64,000 bases of DNA from Corynebacterium felinum (GTDB lineage Bacteria > Actinomycetota > Actinomycetes > Mycobacteriales > Mycobacteriaceae). The stretch covers positions 1,116,001 through 1,180,000 of the forward strand of contig NZ_CP047209.1 of NCBI RefSeq assembly GCF_030408755.1, in the 5' to 3' direction. This document shows, in pieces, positions 8,898-18,418 of the stretch. The notes beneath the pieces are model-generated. The model saw only the letters and a list, made by a program, of their open reading frames with translations, searched no databases and was not told where the DNA came from. The translations under genes and the position numbers were made by a program. Each line of letters opens with the position of its first letter. Within the stretch, counting starts at the first letter, position 1.

Positions 8898-10907
8898 GTG
8901 ACCACAACAGATACCGGCGCACCGCGTAATCTCGCTGCAATGCGCCTACCAGAACTGCGTAAAATGGCTGCAGATCTGGGGCTCAAAGGTGTTTCCGCCC
9001 TGCGTAAGGGCGACCTGATTACCGCAATCAGCGGTGCCACTACAGGATCAGCCGAGGCTGCTCCTGCGAAAAAAACAACCCAGAAGCGCGCCACCACAAC
9101 TCAGGCGAGTACCCCAGCTGGCGACGCCGACGCACCATCACAGGAAGTGGCTCAAGAATCCAAGCCACGGCGTCGAGTAACAAAAAATGTTGCCGAAGCT
9201 GCACACACCCCAGCCCACGACAACCAGGAAGCTGAAGACTCACGCCCACGGCGTCGTCGGGTAACCAAGACTTCCCCCACCAGCACCGTCGAGCCAGCTG
9301 AAACCGCCCTCAGCGAGGCACCAGCTGCCCGCGACGAAGCAGAAAGCACTGAGAATCAGGGCGAGACCGCTGAAACGAAGTACGAGTCCCGCTCCGCAGC
9401 GCGCCGGGCTCGTCGCAACCGTGCGCGTCGTGAAGAGCGTGAAGCACGACGTCGCCACGATCGACCAGTGAAAGACGAAGAAAACGTCACCGAGGTCGCT
9501 AACGCTACTGTCGTTGACGCTACCGCGACCACCACTGAACCAGCTGCGGTTGCCACCGAGCGCACCGAACGCACCGAGCGCACTGAGCGTGCAGAACGCG
9601 GTGAGCGCCACGGACGTGGCGAGCGAGGGGATCGTTTTGATCGCTACGAGCGTCGCAACCGCCGTAACCGCCGTGGGCGCGATCGTGACAACGAAGATCG
9701 CGATTTCCGCGACAACCGCGACGAGCGCGAAGAAAACCTCCAAGATGTCGCAGGTATCCTCGACATCGTCGATAGCAACGTCGCATTCGTACGTACCTCC
9801 GGCTACCACGCTGGCCCTGCAGACGTGTACGTCAACAATCAAATGATTCGCCGCCTAGGCCTGCGTGCCGGCGACCACATCGTCGGTGCCGTTCGCATGA
9901 ACGACGGCGGCGAACAGCGCGGACACTACAACCGTGGCCGCAACCGTCAAAAATACAACCCACTGGTGCGCGTCGACAGCGTTAATTCCATGACCGTTGA
10001 AGAAGCAAAGGCACGCCCGGACTTCAACAAGCTCACCCCGCTGTACCCGAACCAGCGTCTGCGCCTCGAAACTGATCCGAAGATCCTCACCACCCGTGTG
10101 ATCGACCTGATCATGCCCATCGGTAAGGGCCAGCGCGCGCTGATCGTTTCCCCACCAAAGGCCGGCAAGACCACCATCTTGCAAAACATTGCCAACGCAA
10201 TCGCGACGAATAACCCAGAGTGCTACCTGATGGTTGTGCTTGTCGACGAACGCCCCGAAGAAGTCACCGACATGCAGCGCAGCGTCAAGGGTGAAGTCAT
10301 CTCCTCCACCTTCGACCGCCCACCAGGAGAGCACACCGCAGTTGCAGAACTGGCCATCGAACGTGCCAAGCGTCTCGTGGAACAGGGCCAAGATGTTGTC
10401 GTTCTTCTCGACTCGATTACCCGCTTGGGTCGCGCCTACAACAACTCCTCGCCAGCTTCTGGCCGTATCCTTTCCGGCGGTGTGGATTCCAACGCGCTGT
10501 ACCCGCCCAAGCGATTCCTGGGTGCTGCCCGCAACATCGAAGATGGCGGCTCGCTGACCATCATCGCCACCGCCATGGTCGAAACCGGCTCTGCAGGCGA
10601 TACCGTGATCTTCGAAGAGTTCAAGGGCACCGGCAACGCCGAGCTCAAGCTTGACCGCAAGATCGCAGAGCGCCGCGTCTTCCCAGCGGTCGACGTCAAT
10701 CCTTCCGGCACCCGCAAGGACGAACTGCTGCTGGCTCCTGAAGAAGCCCGCATCATGCACAAGCTGCGCCGAATCCTCTCTGCCCTCGACAACCAGCAGG
10801 CCATTGATTTGCTGATCAAGCAGCTGAAGAAGACCAAGAACAACCGTGAATTCATGGTTCAGGTCGCATCGTCGTCCATCATGGCCGCAGACGCCGAGGA
10901 GGAGTAA
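8898..10907 (+). CDS. rho: Transcription termination factor Rho
   Basis: Hexameric RNA-dependent ATPase that ends transcription of untranslated RNA. At 669 residues it is about 250 longer than the E. coli protein. Residues about 12-45 form the Rho N-terminal helical domain ([20 protein letters not shown]). Residues about 55-275 are a disordered, highly charged insert with repeated ER-T units and Arg/Asn/Asp-rich runs. The RNA-binding OLD-fold follows, with [18 protein letters not shown]. The Walker [10 protein letters not shown] lies at about 418-426, with [10 protein letters not shown] and [13 protein letters not shown] after it. Such inserts are typical of actinobacterial Rho. The GTG start follows GAAAGGAAA. 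prfA begins 3 bases after the stop. Confidence 0.97.
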   Translation: MTTTDTGAPRNLAAMRLPELRKMAADLGLKGVSALRKGDLITAISGATTGSAEAAPAKKTTQKRATTTQASTPAGDADAPSQEVAQESKPRRRVTKNVAEAAHTPAHDNQEAEDSRPRRRRVTKTSPTSTVEPAETALSEAPAARDEAESTENQGETAETKYESRSAARRARRNRARREEREARRRHDRPVKDEENVTEVANATVVDATATTTEPAAVATERTERTERTERAERGERHGRGERGDRFDRYERRNRRNRRGRDRDNEDRDFRDNRDEREENLQDVAGILDIVDSNVAFVRTSGYHAGPADVYVNNQMIRRLGLRAGDHIVGAVRMNDGGEQRGHYNRGRNRQKYNPLVRVDSVNSMTVEEAKARPDFNKLTPLYPNQRLRLETDPKILTTRVIDLIMPIGKGQRALIVSPPKAGKTTILQNIANAIATNNPECYLMVVLVDERPEEVTDMQRSVKGEVISSTFDRPPGEHTAVAELAIERAKRLVEQGQDVVVLLDSITRLGRAYNNSSPASGRILSGGVDSNALYPPKRFLGAARNIEDGGSLTIIATAMVETGSAGDTVIFEEFKGTGNAELKLDRKIAERRVFPAVDVNPSGTRKDELLLAPEEARIMHKLRRILSALDNQQAIDLLIKQLKKTKNNREFMVQVASSSIMAADAEEE

Positions 10908-10910
10908 TTA

Positions 10911-11984
10911 GTGGCTGCACACGTATCTGCCGTAGACGATATCGTCTCCGAATACCAGGGCATCGAAGCCCAAATGGCGGACCCTGAAACCATGGGTGAT
11001 CAGGCACTGTTTAGGAAGCTCTCCAAGCGCTACTCTGAACTGCAGCCCATCATGAACGTCAACAACAAGTTGGTTCAAGCCCGCGAGGATCACGAAGCCG
11101 CCGTAGAAATGGCCTACGAAGATTCCGAATTCAAAGCGGAAGCCGAACGCCTAGCCGCCGAAATCGTCGAGCTGGAAGAACAACTCGCCGACCTGCTGGC
11201 TCCTCGCGACCCCCACGACGGCGACGATATCGTCATGGAAGTCAAGGCTGGCGCCGGTGGCGAAGAAGCTGCACTGTTCGCTGGCGAACTGGTACGCATG
11301 TACCAGCGCTACGCCGAAAAGCACGGCTTTGCCACCGAAGTGCTGGATCTTTCCGAATCCGACCTCGGCGGAGTCAAGGACATGACCTTGTCTATCCGTT
11401 CGAAGCAGCCATCTCGCGATGGTGCATGGAGCGTATTCAAGTTCGAAGGCGGCGTACACCGCGTTCAGCGCGTGCCTGTGACCGAATCTCAAGGCCGCAT
11501 CCAAACCTCCGCTGCCGGTGTTCTGGTCTACCCAGAACCCGACGAAGTAGGCGAGGTTGAAATCGATGACAAGGATCTGCGCATCGACGTCTACCGCTCC
11601 TCCGGTAAGGGCGGCCAGGGAGTGAACACCACTGACTCCGCAGTGCGCATCACCCACCTGCCCACCGGCATCGTGGTGACCTGTCAGAAGGAACGCTCCC
11701 AGATCCAAAACAAGGCACGCGCCATGCAGGTGCTGGCAGCACGACTCCAAGCACTCGCCGAAGAGCAAGCTGACGCGGAAGCAGCGGAAGGACGCGCGGC
11801 ACAGATCCGCACCCTCGACCGCTCCGAACGCATCCGCACCTACAACTGGCCGGAGAATCGAATCTCCGATCACCGCATTGGCTTCAAGGCAAACAACCTT
11901 GACTCTGTCCTCAACGGTGACATGGACGATCTCTTCACCGCCTTGCGTGCAGCGGAGCGGGCGGCGCGACTCGAAGCGGAGTAA
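10911..11984 (+). CDS. prfA: Peptide chain release factor 1
   Basis: Recognises UAA and UAG in the ribosomal A site and triggers peptide release. It has 357 residues, normal for RF1. The GGQ motif that reaches the peptidyl-transferase centre is at residues 234-236 ([16 protein letters not shown]), just after the stop-codon-reading domain. The GTG start lies three bases after rho, and prmC, the enzyme that methylates the GGQ glutamine, starts two bases after the prfA stop. The rho-prfA-prmC order is conserved in actinobacteria and suggests cotranscription. Confidence 0.97.
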   Translation: MAAHVSAVDDIVSEYQGIEAQMADPETMGDQALFRKLSKRYSELQPIMNVNNKLVQAREDHEAAVEMAYEDSEFKAEAERLAAEIVELEEQLADLLAPRDPHDGDDIVMEVKAGAGGEEAALFAGELVRMYQRYAEKHGFATEVLDLSESDLGGVKDMTLSIRSKQPSRDGAWSVFKFEGGVHRVQRVPVTESQGRIQTSAAGVLVYPEPDEVGEVEIDDKDLRIDVYRSSGKGGQGVNTTDSAVRITHLPTGIVVTCQKERSQIQNKARAMQVLAARLQALAEEQADAEAAEGRAAQIRTLDRSERIRTYNWPENRISDHRIGFKANNLDSVLNGDMDDLFTALRAAERAARLEAE

Positions 11985-11985
11985 C

Positions 11986-12825
11986 GTGCGCGAAATCCTT
12001 GCACAAGCCGAAGCCACCCTTGCAAATGCAGGGGTGGCTTCGCCACGCGTCGACGCCCGACTCATCGCCGCACACCTTTTAGGCTGCACACCGCTTGAAC
12101 TTAGCTTTCAGCGTGTCGACGTCGACACCTTCGCCCCCGACTACTTCCAGCTGATCCAGCGTAGAGCCACGCGCGAACCACTCCAACACATTTGCCAGAG
12201 CGCCTTTTTCGGCCCCCTCGAGCTGCGCGTTGGGCCAGGCGTATTCATCCCGCGACCGGAAACGGAACTGCTTGCAGAATACGCCGTCGACACGCTTAAA
12301 AAACTCTATCAAAAGCACCGACGGCAACTATTAGTCGCAGACCTGTGCACCGGATCAGGAGCGCTAGCAGCCTATATTGCCCACGCGCTCGGGGAGAAAG
12401 TACACGTCGTCGCCATCGAACTCTCCGAAGACGCATTGCCCTATACCCGCACCAACGTGGCACCCTACAGCAACATCAGCCTCGTGCGCGGGGATGTCAG
12501 TACAACGATGCTCCGCGGCATGGACATGATCGTCAGCAACCCGCCCTACGTGCCCGAAACACTCGACCTTGAGCAAGAAGTCTACGCCGACCCGCACATG
12601 GCAGTATTCAGTGGCGCTAACGGCATGGACCTTATCCCCACAATGGTCGCAGCAGTAATACCCAGCCTTAGAAGCAACGGCGTGATCATGATCGAACACG
12701 ACGACTCCACCCAAGAAGCCGTCAAAGACGTGTTGGCGCAGCACGCAATGAGCAACATCACCGGACACCGCGACTACGCAGATAAACCACGCTTTGTCAG
12801 TGCCGTTTATTCCCCAGCAACCTAA
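11986..12825 (+). CDS. prmC: Release factor glutamine N5-methyltransferase
   Basis: Methylates the glutamine of the GGQ motif in release factors using S-adenosylmethionine. It has 279 residues with an N-terminal helical substrate domain and a Rossmann methyltransferase fold. DLCTGSGALAAYIA is the SAM loop, and NPPY (residues 185-188) is the signature that holds the glutamine side chain. The start chosen is the GTG at 11986, one base after the prfA stop codon; a longer in-frame reading would begin inside prfA and is not needed. It is translationally close to its own substrate gene. Confidence 0.95.
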   Translation: MREILAQAEATLANAGVASPRVDARLIAAHLLGCTPLELSFQRVDVDTFAPDYFQLIQRRATREPLQHICQSAFFGPLELRVGPGVFIPRPETELLAEYAVDTLKKLYQKHRRQLLVADLCTGSGALAAYIAHALGEKVHVVAIELSEDALPYTRTNVAPYSNISLVRGDVSTTMLRGMDMIVSNPPYVPETLDLEQEVYADPHMAVFSGANGMDLIPTMVAAVIPSLRSNGVIMIEHDDSTQEAVKDVLAQHAMSNITGHRDYADKPRFVSAVYSPAT

Positions 12826-12963
12826 AAAGGCCGCAAGGAATAAGCACCTAACCCTCCAACACAGTAAACTCTGCACCAGTGCACCTGATCGTAACTACGC
12901 TGCAACAACACACAGTGCACGTGGATAGGTCACACACGAGATAATAGAACAGAAAGAAAAACA

Positions 12964-13614
12964 GTGAGCAGAATCTATGACTGCGGCTCGGCCGACAACC
13001 GTGCCATTGGAATTAAAGCAGCAGTCAGCGCGGTTAAATCCGGCCGCCTCGTCGTCCTTCCCACCGACACCCTCTATGGTCTCGGCTGCGACGCCTTCGA
13101 CATCGCCGCAGTGGAACGACTCCTCGCAACCAAAGGCCGCGGCCCCGACATGCCAGTACCAGTCCTCGTCGGAAGCTGGGAAACCGCCCGCGGCCTCGTA
13201 CACTCCTACGACGAACGCCTGCGCACCCTCATCGAAGCATTCTGGCCAGGTGCGCTCAGCATCGTCGTACCGCAAGCCCCATCCCTGGTGTGGAACCTCG
13301 GCGACACCCGCGGTACCGTCATGCTGCGCATGCCGTTGCATCCGGTAGCCATCGAACTGCTGCGCGAAACTGGCCCAATGGCCGTTTCCAGTGCAAACAT
13401 CTCTGGTCACGCCCCATCGACCACCGCGCAGGCCGCTAAGGAACAACTCGGAACCGCTGTGAATGTCTACCTCGACGGTGGAGAATGTTCCGTCGGAGTG
13501 GCATCCTCCATCATTGACCTGTCCGGCGAACGCCCACGCCTGCTGCGCGAAGGCGGAATCTCGGCAGAACGAATCGCCGAAGTCCTCGGAGTCGAAGCGG
13601 AAAGCCTGCGCTAA
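12964..13614 (+). CDS. tsaC: L-threonylcarbamoyladenylate synthase (Sua5/YrdC family)
   Basis: Makes threonylcarbamoyl-AMP from threonine, bicarbonate and ATP, the first step of the t6A37 modification of ANN-decoding tRNAs. The 216-residue length matches the single-domain YrdC form without the Sua5 extension. Recognisable stretches are RLVVLPTDTLYGLGCDAF near the N-terminus, WPGALSIVV, and MAVSSANISGHAPS lining the nucleotide site. It starts with GTG after an AGAAAGAAA ribosome site, and a GATAAT -10-like box lies at 12940-12945. The stop codon directly abuts the wecA start, so the two are probably coupled. Confidence 0.93.
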   Translation: MSRIYDCGSADNRAIGIKAAVSAVKSGRLVVLPTDTLYGLGCDAFDIAAVERLLATKGRGPDMPVPVLVGSWETARGLVHSYDERLRTLIEAFWPGALSIVVPQAPSLVWNLGDTRGTVMLRMPLHPVAIELLRETGPMAVSSANISGHAPSTTAQAAKEQLGTAVNVYLDGGECSVGVASSIIDLSGERPRLLREGGISAERIAEVLGVEAESLR

Positions 13615-14778
13615 ATGGGATCGGGAGTAGCTGGAGTACCGCTACGCGAACTGGGACTGGTCATCCTTGTCGCGGCGGCACTGACCTATCTCACCACTGG
13701 AATCATCAGAAATGTCATGGTTCGCAGTGGCGTGATGGGAGAAATTCGTGAACGTGACGTCCACACCATGCCGAAGCCCAGGCTCGGGGGAGTGGCCATG
13801 TTTACCGGATTTATCTGCGCAGTTTTCCTCGCAGACCAGCTCCCAGCCTTGACTAGAGGGTTTCAGCCGATCACCCCAGAAATGAGTGCGGTGGTCTGGT
13901 CCGGATTCGCTATCGTCATAGTCGGTGTTCTTGACGACCTACTCGAACTCGACGCGATCACCAAACTTTTGGGGCAATTTTTCGCCGCTATCATCATGAG
14001 TTTGCTGGGCGTGAGCTGGACCTTAGCCTACGTCCCCTTCGGGGATGGCACCACAGTTCTACTGGACACATTCTCCTCAACGATTATCACCGTCCTATTC
14101 ACTGTTACGCTGATCAACGCCATTAACTTCGTTGATGGACTCGACGGACTAGCAGCAGGGCTAGGAATGATCGGTGGGGGAGCGATCCTCGTCTTCTCCC
14201 TGACCATCCTCCACGACCAAGGAGGCATGGTCTCGGCCTATCCTCCGGCCATCATCGCCGCCTCACTGGTAGGCATTTGCCTAGGATTTCTGCCCCACAA
14301 CTTTGAACCCAGCCGCATTTTTATGGGCGATTCAGGTTCCATGCTCATCGGGCTTTTGCTCGCGGCAGCGTCCACATCCGCCTCAGGGAAAATCAACATG
14401 AGCCTGTATGGGGCAGTGGATGTGGTGGCCTTGATGTCGCCGATAATCGTGGTATTCGCCGCCGTTTTGGTCCCATTGCTCGACCTTGTCATGGCAGTGG
14501 TACGCCGAACACTGCAAGGGCGCTCACCGTTTGCTCCCGACAAAATGCACCTCCACCACCGACTACTGTCACTCGGGCACACCCACCGCCGCGTGGTTTT
14601 AGTGCTCTACCTCTGGGTCTCAGTTGTGGCCTTCGGTGCAGTTGCCTTCTCCATCGTGCCCCCCTTGGCAGCAGGTCTGGGCATTAGCGCTGCGATTCTC
14701 GTGGCTCTCACAATTACCTGGGCGCCAGTTCGGCGCGCTCAATTGGAGCGCCGAACGAACGCGCAAACATACAGTTGA
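13615..14778 (+). CDS. wecA: Decaprenyl/undecaprenyl-phosphate GlcNAc-1-phosphate transferase
   Basis: Polytopic inner-membrane enzyme that moves GlcNAc-1-phosphate from UDP-GlcNAc to a polyprenyl phosphate. In Corynebacteriales this begins the linker unit joining arabinogalactan to peptidoglycan. The 387 residues contain about eleven hydrophobic segments. Motifs of the MraY/WecA family are present: a cytoplasmic DDLLELDAITKLLGQ, NFVDGLDGLAAG, and the histidine-rich loop MHLHHRLLSLGHTHRR. The ATG directly follows the tsaC stop with no spacer. Also named rfe in some annotations. It precedes atpI by 34 bases. Confidence 0.92.
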   Translation: MGSGVAGVPLRELGLVILVAAALTYLTTGIIRNVMVRSGVMGEIRERDVHTMPKPRLGGVAMFTGFICAVFLADQLPALTRGFQPITPEMSAVVWSGFAIVIVGVLDDLLELDAITKLLGQFFAAIIMSLLGVSWTLAYVPFGDGTTVLLDTFSSTIITVLFTVTLINAINFVDGLDGLAAGLGMIGGGAILVFSLTILHDQGGMVSAYPPAIIAASLVGICLGFLPHNFEPSRIFMGDSGSMLIGLLLAAASTSASGKINMSLYGAVDVVALMSPIIVVFAAVLVPLLDLVMAVVRRTLQGRSPFAPDKMHLHHRLLSLGHTHRRVVLVLYLWVSVVAFGAVAFSIVPPLAAGLGISAAILVALTITWAPVRRAQLERRTNAQTYS

Positions 14779-14812
14779 TAAAGGGGGGTAAACCTAATAC
14801 GATTGTGGCATT

Positions 14813-15265
14813 GTGACTGAAAATACCCAGCAAAACAGCCCTGCACGCACCCCTGAGCTCAGCGAGTATGACGATCAGCGTCGTCCTCTTGTACGGGCCT
14901 TGAAATTTGGCTCAATCGCGCTCGTCATCATCACCGTGGCCTCCCTTGGTCTTTGGGGCTGGCTTCGGGATCTGCCAGGTATCTACGGTGTGCTCATCGG
15001 GGCTGCCATTGGCGGCGGATTCGTATTGATGACCGTCTTCAGTGTTCTCGTGACCTCCGGTACGAATGCGTCCACCACGGGTGCTGTCGTGCTTGGTGGC
15101 TGGTTGCTGAAGATTGTTTTGGTCTTCGCGGTATTTTTCTTCATTCGCGACCTCACGTTCTATGACAACATCGCGTTATTTGTCACTGTTGTGGCCGCTT
15201 TGGTAGTCGTGCTTGCCTGTGAAGTCTACGGTGTCATCACCTCAAAGGTTACTTATGTGAGCTAA
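14813..15265 (+). CDS. atpI: AtpI-like membrane protein of the ATP synthase locus
   Basis: A 150-residue membrane protein with four hydrophobic segments (about residues 27-45, 56-76, 88-108 and 114-135). It sits in the position of atpI upstream of atpB, as in C. glutamicum. AtpI-like proteins are thought to help assemble the c-ring or affect Mg2+ supply; a specific activity cannot be read from sequence. The N-terminus is hydrophilic (NTQQNSPARTPELSEYDDQRR). The GTG start follows AAGGGGGG at a distance. It is separated from atpB by 540 bases, so a second promoter for the synthase genes is likely. Confidence 0.8.
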   Translation: MTENTQQNSPARTPELSEYDDQRRPLVRALKFGSIALVIITVASLGLWGWLRDLPGIYGVLIGAAIGGGFVLMTVFSVLVTSGTNASTTGAVVLGGWLLKIVLVFAVFFFIRDLTFYDNIALFVTVVAALVVVLACEVYGVITSKVTYVS

Positions 15266-15805
15266 CGGTGCGCGTGTAATCGATACTGCACGAATGCTTG
15301 TATTCCCCTTTCTTGTGATCGTTGTTTTTTCGTGATTTTTTGTTTATCTCACGAGAAGCAAGGTGCAAGGAAGGGGTTATTTATTGGGGGTGACGAAATG
15401 CGGGGGCTGTTGAAAGATTGTTGATCAACTTTGATCTCGTCAGACCAAAAGGGGCAAAAGAAAACTACCCCCGTCGACTGTTGTGATGGAGCTTACAATT
15501 GCAATGTAAATGCAGCTAAGGGGCACAGATGAGGGATTCTGACCAGCGGGGGTAAAACGGATGGAGAGACATGTGGGAAAACTGGGGTTCAGGCTGCTAC
15601 TCTAATCGTTGGGTTTATATGGAATATTTGTGCCTTGTGGCGATATTCCACCACAATTCCCCTGTGGTTGCCATGCTGATGTGCGACGGAGTCCATGGTG
15701 GCCACAGAGAGTTTATAGACGTCCATCGCACCGCGGGTCTTTTCATACACTAAAGATCACGCGGCCCGAACACGGGAGAGAACGCTGAGCGTTACATTAC
15801 TGTCC
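15266..15805 (+). promoter_or_regulatory. Intergenic region upstream of atpB
   Basis: 540 bases without a convincing gene. It holds a perfect palindrome GTTGATCAAC at 15420-15429, inside AAAG..CTTT-flanked sequence, and a TACTCT/TCTAAT -10-like motif around 15598-15605 that could start the atpBEFHAGDC transcript about 200 nt before atpB. A 60-codon ORF at 15571-15753 has a fair ribosome site but a composition unlike a protein. Probable promoter and leader of the main atp operon; factors acting on it are unknown. Confidence 0.4.
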
Positions 15806-16591
15806 ATGAAGGGTGAATTCCATGCACCCTCCTTGGAGCACGAATTTTTCCCGGATGCCATTTGGTTCGCCGATGTGGCGAACGGCTGGTTCACAATCGA
15901 CCGTCTGATGTTCGTCCGCCTGCTGATGGCAGCGGTTCTAGCAATTTTCTTCCTCGTTGCTATGCGTAACCCGAAGCTTGTTCCTAAGGGTCTGCAAAAC
16001 GTTGGCGAAATCATGCTGGATTTTGTCCGAATCCACATCGCAGAAGAAATCCTCGGTAAGAAGGAGGGGCGCCGATTCCTTCCGGTTCTGGCCACCATCT
16101 TCTTCGTGGTTTTGTTCATGAATGTGCCATCGGTCATTCCATTCCTGAATATTTCCCCGAACGCACGCATTGGTATGCCTCTGGTTCTGGCAGTATTCGG
16201 TTACTTGGCCTTCATCTATGCAGGTGCTAAGAAGTATGGCTTTTTCAAGTATGTGAAGAGCTCGGTAGTTATTCCTAACCTGCCACTGCCACTGCACATC
16301 TTGGTTATTCCGCTGGAGATTCTCTCCACCTTCATCCTGCGCCCTGCCACTCTGACTGTCCGTCTGATGGCAAATATGTTGGTTGGACACATCATTCTGG
16401 TTCTGCTTTTCTCTGCCACCAACTTCTTCTTCTGGCAGTTGAATGGTTGGACTGCTCTGTCTGCATTCACGATCGTTGCAGGCGTTGCGTTCAGCTTGTT
16501 CGAAATGTTGGTCATCTTCCTTCAGGCGTATATCTTCGCTCTGCTGGTTGCGGTCTACATCGAACTGTCGCTGCACGCTGACGAACACTGA
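15806..16591 (+). CDS. atpB: F0 ATP synthase subunit a
   Basis: Membrane stator subunit with the two proton half-channels. It has 261 residues with about six membrane segments. The essential arginine is in the fourth-fifth helix region (RPATLTVRLMANMLVGH), the usual place facing the c-ring carboxylate. The C-terminal helix YIFALLVAVYIELSLHADEH is typical of actinobacterial subunit a. The ATG at 15806 is preceded by a weak purine tract. First gene of the contiguous run atpBEFHAGDC, which encodes the complete F1F0 enzyme in standard order. Confidence 0.96.
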   Translation: MKGEFHAPSLEHEFFPDAIWFADVANGWFTIDRLMFVRLLMAAVLAIFFLVAMRNPKLVPKGLQNVGEIMLDFVRIHIAEEILGKKEGRRFLPVLATIFFVVLFMNVPSVIPFLNISPNARIGMPLVLAVFGYLAFIYAGAKKYGFFKYVKSSVVIPNLPLPLHILVIPLEILSTFILRPATLTVRLMANMLVGHIILVLLFSATNFFFWQLNGWTALSAFTIVAGVAFSLFEMLVIFLQAYIFALLVAVYIELSLHADEH

Positions 16592-16674
16592 CCCAAATAG
16601 TGCATCCAACTGGATCACCGCAAGTCTTAAAAATCACAATTCCACGCCCAGCACACAACACGCTGGGTAACTAG

Positions 16675-16932
<258 letters not shown>

Positions 16933-16963
16933 TAACCCAACGACACACGAAAGCTAGAGATTC

Positions 16964-17530
16964 ATGACGAACGCCTCTTATATTTGGGCTGCGGGCGAGG
17001 GGCTCCCTTTGGAGTCCTCCAACAGCGTTCTGCTCCCAGCGAACTATGACATCTTCTGGTCTTCCGTAGTGCTCGTTGTTGTTGGGCTTCTTTTCTGGAA
17101 GCTCGTTCTCCCGAAGTTCCAGGAAGTCCTGACCGAGCGTGAGGACCGGATCAAGGGTGGCATTCAGCGCGCGGAAACCGCACAGGCTGAAGCCAAGGCC
17201 GCTCTTGAGAAGTACAATGCTCAGCTCGCCGAAGCCCGTGCCGAAGCAGCAGAAATCCGCGAAGAAGCCCGCCAAAGGGGCAAGCAGATTGAAGCTGATA
17301 TGAAAGCAAAGGCTACCGAGGAGAGTAACCGAATCATCGAGTCTGGTGAGAAGCAGCTGGCAGCACAGCGTGAGCTGGTTGTTGCTGAGCTTCGCCGCGA
17401 GATGGGTCAGAATGCTATCAACCTTGCTGAGCGCCTGATGGGTGAGCAGCTGTCCGAGGACGTTAAGCGTTCCGGCACCATTGATCGCTTCTTGGCTGAA
17501 CTCGACACCGTCTCCCCGGCAGGAAAGTAG
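16964..17530 (+). CDS. atpF: F0 ATP synthase subunit b
   Basis: Peripheral stalk subunit, anchored by one N-terminal helix and dimerising through a long coiled coil. It has 188 residues. The hydrophobic anchor is at about residues 30-48 ([19 protein letters not shown]), then an Ala/Glu/Lys/Arg-rich heptad region to about residue 165 with typical [20 protein letters not shown] composition. The extra residues before the anchor are usual in actinobacteria. Nine bases separate it from atpH. Confidence 0.96.
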   Translation: MTNASYIWAAGEGLPLESSNSVLLPANYDIFWSSVVLVVVGLLFWKLVLPKFQEVLTEREDRIKGGIQRAETAQAEAKAALEKYNAQLAEARAEAAEIREEARQRGKQIEADMKAKATEESNRIIESGEKQLAAQRELVVAELRREMGQNAINLAERLMGEQLSEDVKRSGTIDRFLAELDTVSPAGK

Positions 17531-17539
17531 GCACCCTTT

Positions 17540-18358
17540 ATGCACGCAGCAAGCCGCGACGCATTGGCAGTCGTCTCCTCCTATCTCGATACTGTTATCG
17601 AAGAGGCAGACAATGCCGTAGCTGTTGCCGCTCAGACTGGCGCTGAGCTTTTCGACGTCGTCGATGCGCTCGACGGTGATCGCGCACTGCGCATCGCTGT
17701 TGCTGATGCTTCGTTGACGGCAGAGCAGCGCACTGGTCTGGTTTCTGCTGTGTTCGCCGGAAAGGTTTCCCAAGCAACCCTAGAGCTGTTGATTACTGCA
17801 GCTCGCCAGGTGTGGTCCACCCCTCGCGAATTCCGCGCTGGTTTGGTCCAATTGGGACGCCAAGCACTGTTGCGCTCTGCTGATAAGCAGGGTCAGTTGT
17901 TGCAGGTTGAGGATGAACTCTTCCGCCTGTCGCGCATCCTCGATAAGGAAGCCCAGCTGACTTTGCGTCTCGACGACCGCAGTGCAGACCGCGCCGCTAA
18001 GCGCGATCTTTTGGCGAAGGTGTTGTACGGCAAGGTTACTGCAGTAACTGAAGCCCTTGCACTCCAAGTCATTGGCCGCCCAGAGCGAAACGCTATTGAC
18101 GACATCGACGCTGTGTCGAAGTTCGCCGCCTCCCTGTGGGGCCGCGAAGTCGCATACGTTGTTTCGGCAGCGCCGTTGAATGACTCGCAGAACCAGGCAC
18201 TGGCAAGCAAGCTAGAGCACATTTACGGTCGTGCGATGAGCATCCACTCTGAGGTTGATCCCAGCCTCCTCGGTGGCATGATTATCCGCGTTGGCGACGA
18301 AGTAATCGATGGCAGCACCTCGGGTAAGCTCGAGCGTCTGCGCGTGAACCTCGTCTAA
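17540..18358 (+). CDS. atpH: F1 ATP synthase subunit delta
   Basis: Links the peripheral stalk to the top of the alpha3beta3 head. At 272 residues it is about 95 longer than the E. coli subunit. The C-terminal 180 residues match the usual delta fold, ending in PSLLGGMIIRVGDEVIDGSTSGKLERLRVNL, the family signature. The N-terminal addition is characteristic of Corynebacteriales; in mycobacteria it is longer still because a b-type segment is fused. The ATG at 17540 has no strong ribosome site, so coupling to atpF translation is likely. Confidence 0.95.
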   Translation: MHAASRDALAVVSSYLDTVIEEADNAVAVAAQTGAELFDVVDALDGDRALRIAVADASLTAEQRTGLVSAVFAGKVSQATLELLITAARQVWSTPREFRAGLVQLGRQALLRSADKQGQLLQVEDELFRLSRILDKEAQLTLRLDDRSADRAAKRDLLAKVLYGKVTAVTEALALQVIGRPERNAIDDIDAVSKFAASLWGREVAYVVSAAPLNDSQNQALASKLEHIYGRAMSIHSEVDPSLLGGMIIRVGDEVIDGSTSGKLERLRVNLV

Positions 18359-18418
18359 AACACGACGAAGAAGATTTTGAAGAAATTGCTGGAAGAAACT
18401 ACCGAGAGCAGGAAGAAC

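Noticed and set aside
15571..15753. 60-codon ORF before atpB with a fair GGAGAG site
   Set aside because: Composition rich in Trp, His, Cys and Met is unlike the proteins here, and it lies in a likely promoter region.
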